Shown piece after piece: positions 1 to 6,179 of a stretch of 10,663 bases of DNA; position 1 is the stretch's first letter; each line of letters opens with the position of its first letter. The notes under the pieces were generated by a model that had not been told where the DNA came from, made no database searches, and saw nothing but the letters and a program-made list of their open reading frames with translations. Made by a program: the position numbers and the translations under genes. The stretch lies in the NCBI GenBank assembly GCA_027007865.1, contig JALTEE010000087.1:1-10663 (forward strand), in the 5' to 3' direction. The DNA comes from a bacterium (GTDB taxonomy: Bacteria > UBP14 > UBA6098 > B30-G16).

Positions 1-377
1 ATCGAGAGCAGAGCGATTAAAATGAACCACGAACGATTTGTGAATTCGCATAAAAGTTCGAACAGAATAAAAATTAAAATCGTTGCAAATATTAAATTTA
101 TTATGAAGGGAGCGGTTTCGCTAACTCCGAATATATAATATATCGCCGAGAGAAACAGTGTCCATAGAGGTGATGACGAAGACGATGTAAATCCGTATCT
201 CGTGATGCCCCAAACAGAATGTTGCGAAAAATTTTTCGCCATCGCCATATGGATATATGGGTCGTCGAGGGTATAGATGAGATGTCCGTCGGTTCCATTT
301 ATGGAGAACAGCAGCAAAAAAATGATTGCAACCCAAAATACAAGAATAGATATGATTAGCGGAAAATATTTCTTCAT
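1..377 (-). CDS. GT-C family membrane glycosyltransferase, N-terminal part
   Basis: Seen: an open frame runs from ATG at 377-375 to the left edge of the window without a stop, giving 125 codons; the C-terminal part lies outside. Residues 7-26 form a hydrophobic membrane helix. A loop follows with the motif TLDDPYIHMAMAKN (residues 36-49) and SSSSSPLWTLFLSAIYYIFG (65-84), then further hydrophobic stretches at about 88-108 and 117-125. Family knowledge: an acidic pair in the first extracytoplasmic loop, followed by a Gly/Ser-rich SSPLWT-like segment and many membrane helices, is typical of polyprenyl-phosphate-sugar-dependent GT-C enzymes (PMT/ArnT-like, glycosyltransferase family 39). Those enzymes move a sugar from a lipid carrier to a protein or lipid on the outer face of the membrane. 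D38/D39 are the likely catalytic acidic residues. The gene starts 16 nt after the methyltransferase stop, so the two are probably co-transcribed. Acceptor and donor cannot be told. No strong ribosome binding site is visible. Confidence 0.8.
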   Translation of the reverse strand, partial: MKKYFPLIISILVFWVAIIFLLLFSINGTDGHLIYTLDDPYIHMAMAKNFSQHSVWGITRYGFTSSSSSPLWTLFLSAIYYIFGVSETAPFIINLIFATILIFILFELLCEFTNRSWFILIALLS

Positions 378-393
378 TATTATCAGTGGCAAT

Positions 394-1134
394 TTATACC
401 TGTTTTCGCGCAATTATGATTGCGAACGGTGCAATTCGTATCCCATCGCGCTCTATTGACGCAATAAGTTTCGATAGGTCGTCCGACAATTTCTGCGGTG
501 CGCCGAGTTCGAACATCCGTTCTCGAAGTGCCGATAGATTTTCGATATATCCGCTGACATATTCGGGTTCGCGCCGCGGGTCAGACGGGTCTTCATCGGA
601 AATAATTTCCGTTTCGGCGATTTCGAACCCCGCTCGTTCGACGAGTTTCGCGATACTTTCAGATGTCCGCAGCGGATAATGGTCTCGCTTCCTAAACCTG
701 TCCGCGGCAACTGCAAATCTGTGAAAATTCTGATGATTTCTCTGCTGTGGAGACATTTTCTCATCGGGATAATCGATACCATCAGCGATGTAAAGCCATC
801 CGCCGCTGCGAAGAACTCGCCTTATCTCGTATAGGACAGTGAGCGGATATCTATAATGATGCAGTGACCAATGCGAAATCACGCCGTTAAAAATTTCATC
901 GCCAAAGGGCAGACTTTCACCGCTTCCTCCGATGGGATAAAAATTATTTGCTGACGCAAATTGTTTTTTGGCGAGTTCATCAAGAAGGAGATAGACATCG
1001 GGGTCGATTCCGAATATCTTTTCAAATCTTTTCGACAGTTCCGCAACGGTATGTCCTCTGCCGCAGCCGAGTTCGAGAATATTTTCCCCGTCGAGTTTTT
1101 CGAGATATTTATGTTCGCTTATATGAAATGCCAT
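394..1134 (-). CDS. Class I SAM-dependent methyltransferase
   Basis: Predicted 246-residue soluble enzyme with a Methyltransf_11-type Rossmann fold. Seen: motif I ILELGCGRG (residues 19-27) for binding S-adenosylmethionine; an acidic residue after strand 2 in FGIDPD (41-46); ESLPFGDEIFNGVISHWSLHH (73-93), which is the strand-4 region; and RRVLRSGGWLYIADG (105-119), the usual loop after helix D. The second half (about 120-246) is probably the substrate-specific part and I cannot assign a substrate. The next gene is a GT-C glycosyltransferase, so a sugar, lipid carrier or other envelope substrate is plausible but not shown. The ATG lies 21 nt after the stop of V-ATPase subunit I and in the same frame as it. 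No good Shine-Dalgarno sequence precedes it, so translation may depend on coupling to the upstream gene. Ubiquinone/menaquinone or small-molecule methylation remain alternatives. Confidence 0.88.
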   Translation of the reverse strand: MAFHISEHKYLEKLDGENILELGCGRGHTVAELSKRFEKIFGIDPDVYLLLDELAKKQFASANNFYPIGGSGESLPFGDEIFNGVISHWSLHHYRYPLTVLYEIRRVLRSGGWLYIADGIDYPDEKMSPQQRNHQNFHRFAVAADRFRKRDHYPLRTSESIAKLVERAGFEIAETEIISDEDPSDPRREPEYVSGYIENLSALRERMFELGAPQKLSDDLSKLIASIERDGIRIAPFAIIIARKQV

Positions 1135-1155
1135 ATTAAAAAGAGGGAAAGCGCT

Positions 1156-3099
1156 TTATAGAACTTCTATTCTGCGATATTTTCTCCGGAACGGTTCGAA
1201 TGCTTTTCCGCCCGATTCATAAAACTTGCTGAAAAATTCCACGAATTGCAGTCTCGTCGGATGGACAAATGCACCGAGCGCCGAGAATAAACAGTAGAAT
1301 ATATGCCCTCCGATTAAGATGAAAATCCCTGCGATGAACAGTGCGCCCTTCATTTGAATCGTCATATTTGTGATTACACCGGCGACAATACCTGTGGAAA
1401 GTCCGAGCGCCGTGATTCTCACGAATGATAGCAAATCGGAAAAAACACCGATTACCCCATAGAGTCCATCGAAACCGAATGCGTTTCCGATAGACGCTCC
1501 GAGCGATTTCCCCGCGAGTTTCCCGATGATGAGATGCCCAACGATGATGCCGACTGCACCGTATTCGAGTATCGTTGTTCCAATAGGACCGAGCGATGCC
1601 AATGCTTCAGGCATAATGCGAAACATCACGAATAATCCAACTCCGACAGTCGTTGCAATCCACGAAAGTGCGATAACTATCGCGTGTAAAATTTGGAAGA
1701 AACCTTTTGACGATTTCAATTGGATATATCCAGCAATGAAAAATCCGACGCTGAGTTGAACAATACCCAATGCGATTGAAATGGCGAAGAATGTCATAAT
1801 ATCGCGTAGTGGGTCGAACAATTTCAGCGATAGGGCGAACTTTGCGATACCTGTTGCCTGCGACGGTTCCGGCATCGCTATCCCAAAATATCCGCCCGTG
1901 ATAATTCCCGCTCCGATTGTGAGCAATCCCACATATAATATCATTCGGAAAAATTTCTGTGTCGAAGGCTGTTTCATCAACAAAAGTCCCAATGTGCCCA
2001 TTATCGTTATGAGCAAGCCATATCCTGCATCTGTTAAGCATAATGCGAAATAAACCGCGAAGAATGGCGCTACATAAGGCGTCGGGTCCACCATTCCCTT
2101 TTTGGGACGCCCATATAAATCCGTGATTATTTCGAATGCCTCGACGAAGAAGGGATTTTTCAGCGCAACCGGCGGGTCATCCTCCGGAAGAACAGGCAGT
2201 TCCATAACTTCCACCGTCTCGAATGCGGTTTCCAAGCGCTTTTTCAATTTGCCGAATAATTTTTTAGGAATCCAGCCCTGCATAGCAAATGTGCGCTCGG
2301 TTTCCGTCGATGTCGCTCTGGCGGTATGTTGTTCGAGAAGTTGCTCATAGTGGTCTGCTGTTGCCCACAGAGCGATTATCTTATCGGATAGCGCTTTCGC
2401 TTGTTCTATTACTTGCTCCAATTCCGCTTGCGCTGCGGATGTTCTTTTTTTAATGTTAGCGATTTCCACTGCTGGCATATCCGAAAACTGCTTCGGCTCC
2501 CAATGCGTGAACTCCACTCTGGACAACAGCGCATCAAGCCACTGCGAAATTGTCGTATGATATACGATTACGATGTGCATTCCCTCGTGTCCGCGGGAAA
2601 CTTCTTTCCAAAAAAGCAGTTTTTGTTCAATTACATCGTGCTCAAAAATTTCAATCATCTGCGGTGGAATTGTTCCCATACGAATTTTTGTGTGAAAAGT
2701 GTCCCGCATCGAGGAAAGTTTTGTCGTCAAATTCTGCCAAGGTTTTAAAATCTGGATATATCCACGATTTTTTGCAATTTCAGCATTTAGTTCATCGCGC
2801 TTTTTCCTCAAATTCTCGATTTGTTCCAGAATTTCGTTCAAATTTTTATTTATGATAAGAGTTTGCGCTTTTTCCGGTGTCAGAAGCGGTTTCTTCGGTG
2901 GCTGTGGGATACATTCCAGCAAAAAATTTGCAGCATTGTCCAATTTATGAAGCAGTTGTTCGATTTCAGCGCTACTCTCACGAGGCTCTTCGAGCGGAAC
3001 AAGTTCCACCATACCTTCTTTTTGCAACAATTCCACAATTCTATTGCCATCGCTGCCATAGCCGATAATGCCAGTTTTTGTCATAGGAACTGTCGCCAT
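1156..3099 (-). CDS. ntpI: V/A-type ATP synthase/ATPase subunit I (membrane stator, a-subunit)
   Basis: 647-residue subunit I, the bacterial equivalent of eukaryotic V-ATPase subunit a. It holds the proton (or sodium) half-channels beside the c-ring and links them to the peripheral stalk. Seen: a soluble N-terminal half (about 1-335) opening with the ferredoxin-like segment MTKTGIIGYGSDGNRIVELL and coiled-coil stretches near 85-130 and 215-260; then DPTPYVAPFFAVYFALCLTD (338-357) and GYGLL at the start of the membrane half, with about eight hydrophobic helices. The essential arginine of the family is R561 in SDLLSFVRITALGLSTG, and the second conserved arginine is R616 in HPTRLQFVEFFSKFYE. Both are intact, so the protein should work. 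Length is normal for the family. A clear GGGGAG lies 7 nt upstream of the ATG, only 1 nt after the stop of subunit H, indicating tight coupling. Ion specificity cannot be read from this subunit alone. The proteolipid gene (K) does not follow it here. Confidence 0.97.
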   Translation of the reverse strand: MATVPMTKTGIIGYGSDGNRIVELLQKEGMVELVPLEEPRESSAEIEQLLHKLDNAANFLLECIPQPPKKPLLTPEKAQTLIINKNLNEILEQIENLRKKRDELNAEIAKNRGYIQILKPWQNLTTKLSSMRDTFHTKIRMGTIPPQMIEIFEHDVIEQKLLFWKEVSRGHEGMHIVIVYHTTISQWLDALLSRVEFTHWEPKQFSDMPAVEIANIKKRTSAAQAELEQVIEQAKALSDKIIALWATADHYEQLLEQHTARATSTETERTFAMQGWIPKKLFGKLKKRLETAFETVEVMELPVLPEDDPPVALKNPFFVEAFEIITDLYGRPKKGMVDPTPYVAPFFAVYFALCLTDAGYGLLITIMGTLGLLLMKQPSTQKFFRMILYVGLLTIGAGIITGGYFGIAMPEPSQATGIAKFALSLKLFDPLRDIMTFFAISIALGIVQLSVGFFIAGYIQLKSSKGFFQILHAIVIALSWIATTVGVGLFVMFRIMPEALASLGPIGTTILEYGAVGIIVGHLIIGKLAGKSLGASIGNAFGFDGLYGVIGVFSDLLSFVRITALGLSTGIVAGVITNMTIQMKGALFIAGIFILIGGHIFYCLFSALGAFVHPTRLQFVEFFSKFYESGGKAFEPFRRKYRRIEVL

Positions 3100-3100
3100 A

Positions 3101-3403
3101 TCAAAACTCCCCGATTACCATTTTGATAATTTCATCTTTCATACGGGAGAACTTTTCATCGAGTTCCGCTATTTTTCTATCGGTATCTTCTTTTAGAGCG
3201 GCGATTTCTGCTTCGGCATCATTTTCACCATCTTTTTTAGCCTTTTCGATTATCGAGCGAACCTCGTTATCCATTTCGGCGCGTAAATCCTCGATTTCCG
3301 CTCGCTTTTCAGATAACATTTTCTTCCCTTGCGTTTCCGCCGATGTGATGAGTTTCGACGCTTTCCATTCGGTTTCCTTTATTTTTTCAACAACCTTTTC
3401 CAT
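3101..3403 (-). CDS. V/A-type ATPase subunit H (peripheral-stalk G/H-like coiled coil)
   Basis: 100-residue, highly charged, almost entirely helical protein with heptad-like spacing of hydrophobic residues through most of its length, full of Lys and Glu and without proline, ending in IIKMVIGEF. Family knowledge: subunit H (AhaH/NtpF/G-like) pairs with subunit E to form the peripheral stalk that holds the catalytic head against subunit I. Its identity rests on size, coiled-coil composition and position directly before subunit I, because sequence alone in such proteins is weak. The ATG is preceded by GGGAG at a 7-nt spacing. The TGA stop is followed after one base by the ATG of subunit I. It is the first gene after a 93-bp gap that carries three GTTATCAACA repeats, so it may begin its own transcript or be read through from bactofilin. 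Confidence 0.88.
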   Translation of the reverse strand: MEKVVEKIKETEWKASKLITSAETQGKKMLSEKRAEIEDLRAEMDNEVRSIIEKAKKDGENDAEAEIAALKEDTDRKIAELDEKFSRMKDEIIKMVIGEF

Positions 3404-3438
3404 CGTGTAACTCCCTATAATTCATAATGATAATAAAT

Positions 3439-3481
3439 GTTATCAACATTAAAAACGAGTTATCAACAAAGGTTATCAACA
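3439..3481 (+). repeat. Three direct copies of GTTATCAACA in the gap before the V-ATPase genes
   Basis: Exact copies of the 10-mer GTTATCAACA lie at 3439-3448, 3459-3468 and 3472-3481, start-to-start distances 20 and 13. I noticed no other copy in the window. The core TTATCAACA differs at one position from the classical DnaA box TTATCCACA. The first copy also lies inside a 15-bp inverted repeat, AATGTT-ATC-AACATT (3436-3450). Read on the minus strand each copy gives TTGATA, a fair -35 hexamer; the middle one has TAACAT 18 nt downstream, inside the next copy. The array may therefore bind a regulator over a promoter for the ATPase genes, or bind DnaA. Function is inferred; the repeats are directly visible. 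Confidence 0.8.
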
Positions 3482-3496
3482 CTCTTTACAAAACCG

Positions 3497-3898
3497 CTAT
3501 TTTGCAGCGCTATATAATTCTTCCGCTGGAATATTTTCCATCTCACTCTTGCCATTGAATACTGCACCCTCTTCTATGATGAGAATTTGTGTTGTGATGT
3601 TTCCAAAAACCTTTGCAGTTTTAGTCAGATGAACTCGCCCTGGAGCGATAACATCTCCTTCCACTGTTCCTGCAATGTGCGCACTTTGGCAATGAATCCC
3701 GACTTGTTGCGATGCTTTTATGTAGCCATTTTGCCCAACTGTCAAATGCCCCATAGCAGACAATTTCCCCGAGAAATGCCCATCGATTCTAACACTGCCG
3801 GATATGGAAAATTCGCCAGAAAGAGTCGTTCCATCTCCGAGAAATGTATTCAACTGTTCCGAAGAGTTCTTTTTCCCTATGTCTTTTAGAAAAGCCAC
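3497..3898 (-). CDS. Bactofilin (polymer-forming cytoskeletal protein)
   Basis: 133-residue protein of the bactofilin family (DUF583). Seen: a short N-terminal tail (about 1-20), then a repetitive Gly/Val/Ile-rich region (about 22-110) of short beta-strand units such as GEFSISGSVRIDGHFSGKL and GTVEGDVIAPGRVHLTKTAKV, which is the right-handed beta-helix core, then a short acidic C-terminal tail ending EELYSAAK. Bactofilins polymerise without nucleotide, attach to the inner membrane and position envelope enzymes. The gene directly upstream is an M23 endopeptidase, the partner repeatedly seen with bactofilins (for example CcmA and Csd1 in Helicobacter), so a role in cell shape or local wall growth is likely. 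Start is GTG at 3898 with only a weak AGAG-type ribosome binding site. A possible weak promoter (TTGCAC at 3961-3956, TATTTT at 3939-3934, 16-nt spacer) lies in the 96-bp gap before it. Confidence 0.93.
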   Translation of the reverse strand: MAFLKDIGKKNSSEQLNTFLGDGTTLSGEFSISGSVRIDGHFSGKLSAMGHLTVGQNGYIKASQQVGIHCQSAHIAGTVEGDVIAPGRVHLTKTAKVFGNITTQILIIEEGAVFNGKSEMENIPAEELYSAAK

Positions 3899-3994
3899 TG
3901 CTTTCTCTGTGATATTTTAAAATCGAGTGATTAAAAATATGCGTCGTTTTTTAAAGTGCAAACTATTTATTCGCAGAGCAATTTTTTTAATCTA

Positions 3995-4852
3995 TTATTT
4001 GTTCGCGATGCTATCCTCCGAATTTTTTTGCTGTGTTTCCTCGATTTTGAGGGGGTCAATCGGCTTTCCAGCATATCTCACCTCGTAATGAATATGCGGA
4101 TTTCTCGCTTTGCCCGTTTCGCCACTATGCCCGATTACATCACCCTTGCGAATCGGGTCTCCTGCCGAAACCACAACATCGGAAAGATGAGCATAAATTG
4201 TGCGATAGCCGTTCAGATGGTCGATTTCGATAAAAATTCCCAGTTCATTATCTCTACCAACTTTTGCGATAACTCCTTCTGCTGTGGCTTTTACAGGTGT
4301 TCCAACTTTTTCGAGGATGTCCACCCCCGAGTGAGGAGTTTTAAATATACCGCCTGTCTCGCCAAATTTGGCGGTGATAACTCCTTCCGCGGGTAATCCT
4401 GATGGAATATATGCTTGTCTCCGTTTCAAATCATCGAGGTATTTTGTAAGTTCTGGCAGTCCAGCAGAAGTATTGAAAACAGAACTCCGCATCAACCATT
4501 GCAGCGTGTTCTGTTGCGAATCGTATTTTGTTCCTTCCTGTTTTTTCTGTGCTACGAGTAGTGCGCGCTCCATAAGTTGCCGCATAGAGCGCATCTCATC
4601 GAGTTCCTGCTGCAACGAATCCGCCTTTGTTAGCGCGAGTCTTAATCTGCTGTTCTCGGCAACCAGCGCGCGCTCGTTTGCAGCGAACCTAGCAAAAAAT
4701 ATCGCTCCCACAACGCCGAACATCAATAGTATCCATCCAATTACAGCGGCACCGAGAAGTGCCCACAACTGCCACTTGTGAAGACGAAATGAAAAACTTT
4801 GTTCGCCTCCATCTGGCGAAAATATCAACGATATGTATTTCCTCTGCGGCAT
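3995..4852 (-). CDS. Membrane-anchored M23 (LytM-like) peptidoglycan endopeptidase
   Basis: 285 residues. Seen in order: a short cytoplasmic N-terminus; one membrane helix (about 28-54, WQLWALLGAAVIGWILLMF and following); a coiled-coil segment (about 58-105); a linker; and a C-terminal M23 domain (about 155-268). The zinc site is complete: H174 and D178 in TPHSGVD and H255 in the HxH motif HIHYE, with H222 (YAHLSD) and H253 as the remaining active-site histidines. It should therefore be a working endopeptidase that cuts peptide cross-links in the wall, held at the outer face of the inner membrane, rather than a degenerate activator of the EnvC/NlpD type. It lies 13 nt after cysK and 96 nt before bactofilin on the same strand; M23 plus bactofilin is a known shape-determining pair. 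ATG is at 4852, with no strong Shine-Dalgarno sequence, so coupling to cysK is possible. Confidence 0.93.
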   Translation of the reverse strand: MPQRKYISLIFSPDGGEQSFSFRLHKWQLWALLGAAVIGWILLMFGVVGAIFFARFAANERALVAENSRLRLALTKADSLQQELDEMRSMRQLMERALLVAQKKQEGTKYDSQQNTLQWLMRSSVFNTSAGLPELTKYLDDLKRRQAYIPSGLPAEGVITAKFGETGGIFKTPHSGVDILEKVGTPVKATAEGVIAKVGRDNELGIFIEIDHLNGYRTIYAHLSDVVVSAGDPIRKGDVIGHSGETGKARNPHIHYEVRYAGKPIDPLKIEETQQKNSEDSIANK

Positions 4853-4865
4853 ATCGATTTTTAGA

Positions 4866-5762
4866 CTACAACACCGATAGATATCTATCTACTCTATCGG
4901 GGAAAATCGTTACGATTGTCGAGTCATCTGGTAATTTATTTGCGGCTCTTATTGCTGCGGATAGGTTTGCGCCGGACGAAATTCCCACACCAATTCCACA
5001 ATATTTCGCAAGTGCCTTCGTCATTTCTGCCGCTTCATCGCTGGAAATTTTTTCGATGTCGTCCACCAATTCAGAATCGAACATCGGCGGGACGAACCCC
5101 GCACCGATTCCTTGAATTTTGTGCGCACCCTTTTCACCACCCGACAGCACAGCAGATTCAGCAGGCTCCACCGCAACGATTTGCACATCTGCCGAAATAT
5201 CGAGTTTAAAATACTGCGCTATACCCATAATTGTTCCCGCTGTTCCGACACCTGCGACAAAAACATTCGGAGCAAATCCGAGTGCATCATATATTTCGGG
5301 CCCCGTGCTTTCCCTGTGAATCGCCAAATTTGCAGGATTCGAGAACTGGTCGGGCATAAAAGCATCCTTCGTGTTTTCCGCAATTTTACTCGCTTGCTCG
5401 ATAGCACCTGTCATGCCGAGTTCTGCGGGCGTGAGAACTAATTCGGCATCGAAATAGCGTAAATATTTGCGCCGTTCCTCCGACATATTTTCCGGCATTA
5501 CGATAATGCAACGATAGCCCTTTGCAGCAGCGACCATTGCGAGACCGATACCTGTATTTCCGCTTGTAGGCTCGACAATAGTCCCGCCAGATAGCAAAAT
5601 ACCATCGCTCTCGGCAGATTCTATCATCGCAAGGGCAATCCTATCCTTAATGCTACCGCAAGGATTGTTCCCTTCCAACTTGGCAAATATATACTTCCCT
5701 TTGGGCGAAAAATGCGTCAATTCGATTATCGGAGTGTTTCCTATGGTTGTTAAAATATTCAT
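4866..5762 (-). CDS. cysK: Cysteine synthase (O-acetylserine sulfhydrylase)
   Basis: 298-residue PLP enzyme of fold type II that makes L-cysteine from O-acetylserine and sulfide. Seen: N-terminal TTIGNTPIIEL; PLP lysine K39 in NPCGSIKDR (the family usually has NPGGSVKDR); substrate-binding loop EPTSGNTG (64-71); phosphate-binding loop GVGTAGT (171-177); HKIQGIGAGFVP (214-225); and GISSGAN (260-266), whose Ser contacts the PLP ring nitrogen. Length is at the short end of CysK/CysM. The C-terminal motif reads FPDRVDRYLSVL where most relatives have a DxGERYLST-like end, a small departure. A strong GGAGG lies 4 nt before the ATG. It appears to be the first gene of a unit with the M23 peptidase and bactofilin, driven by the promoter at 5887-5915. 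CysM or a close relative such as cystathionine beta-synthase-like forms are possible, but CysK is the best fit. Confidence 0.93.
   Translation of the reverse strand: MNILTTIGNTPIIELTHFSPKGKYIFAKLEGNNPCGSIKDRIALAMIESAESDGILLSGGTIVEPTSGNTGIGLAMVAAAKGYRCIIVMPENMSEERRKYLRYFDAELVLTPAELGMTGAIEQASKIAENTKDAFMPDQFSNPANLAIHRESTGPEIYDALGFAPNVFVAGVGTAGTIMGIAQYFKLDISADVQIVAVEPAESAVLSGGEKGAHKIQGIGAGFVPPMFDSELVDDIEKISSDEAAEMTKALAKYCGIGVGISSGANLSAAIRAANKLPDDSTIVTIFPDRVDRYLSVL
4874..4900. repeat. Overlapping palindromes at the 3' end of cysK
   Basis: GATAGATATCTATC (4876-4889) is a perfect 14-bp palindrome, and CCGATAG (4874-4880) also matches CTATCGG (4894-4900). The two pairings share bases and exclude one another. 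They lie in the last codons of cysK, about 22 nt before the M23 start codon. They could form an RNA hairpin that affects M23 translation, but the codons DRYLS alone may explain them. Confidence 0.4.
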
Positions 5763-5831
5763 TTTGCCTCCGCTCTGTGCGAATGATGGAACAAATGCTC
5801 AGTGTTTCATTGTTAATCGAGCCCACAAATT

Positions 5832-5915
5832 TGCCATTCTAATACTACATTTCTTTGGGAAATGGCATAGATATTTAACAAAAGTAATATTAGATTTCAA
5901 ACATCTGGATGTCAA
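5832..5915 (-). promoter_or_regulatory. Sigma-70-type promoter and leader of cysK
   Basis: On the minus strand TTGACA (5915-5910) is followed after exactly 17 nt by TAATAT (5892-5887). The -35 box is a perfect consensus and the -10 box matches four of six positions including both ends. Transcription would start near 5880, leaving a leader of about 118 nt before cysK. The leader holds an inverted repeat, TGCCATT (minus strand, 5867-5861) with AATGGCA (5838-5832), separated by 22 nt. No T-box specifier or anti-terminator motif is apparent, and I do not recognise a known riboswitch. Confidence 0.55.
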
Positions 5916-5930
5916 CATATAAATAGCAGA

Positions 5931-6122
5931 TTATCGGAATATGAAATATAGAATTACTGCGGCAGCGATAATTACCGTAGGTATCAAAATCCATATCCAC
6001 ATTGGCAATTTTTTGTGCGGTCTTGTGCCTGTCAGCAATTCGCAGATGAATTTTCCCGCCATTGTTGGCGTTTCTACCGAATATGAAGCGAACAGGTCGG
6101 TTAAAAATATTGTCTTTCTCAC
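5931..6122 (-). CDS. Small single-pass membrane protein of unknown function
   Basis: 63 residues, not recognised. Seen: an N-terminal half of about 38 residues with mixed charge (RKTIFLTDLFASYSVETP, then MAGKFICELLTGTRPHKKL) and one strong hydrophobic helix at about 40-62, PMWIWILIPTVIIAAAVILY, ending FIFR. The Lys/Arg-rich segment just before the helix (RPHKK) predicts the N-terminus inside and the C-terminus outside, like a tail-anchored protein. The GTG start at 6122 has AGGG at a 6- to 7-nt spacing, which supports real translation; an internal ATG at residue 21 is an alternative start. It sits 57 bp after the C25 protease stop and upstream of the cysK promoter, so it probably shares the protease transcript. 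An overlapping frame on the plus strand (5941-6192) has no comparable support. No function is proposed. Confidence 0.6.
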   Translation of the reverse strand: MRKTIFLTDLFASYSVETPTMAGKFICELLTGTRPHKKLPMWIWILIPTVIIAAAVILYFIFR

Positions 6123-6179
6123 CGGTTTCCCTTTATTTTTCAGCTTCCTATTGATTTCGTATCTATATAAAATAATATT

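Noticed and set aside
1607..2041. 144-codon minus-strand frame inside subunit I
   Set aside because: It overlaps the membrane half of V-ATPase subunit I in another frame and has no independent support.
3439..3481. Repeat array as a CRISPR
   Set aside because: The repeats are only 10 nt and the spacers 10 and 3 nt, far too short; no cas genes are present.
3404..3496. Terminator between bactofilin and the ATPase genes
   Set aside because: Only a 5-bp CAAAA/TTTTG pairing without a following T tract is present, too weak to call.
3956..4396. 146-codon plus-strand frame
   Set aside because: It lies opposite the zinc-binding core of the M23 peptidase and is a shadow of that gene.
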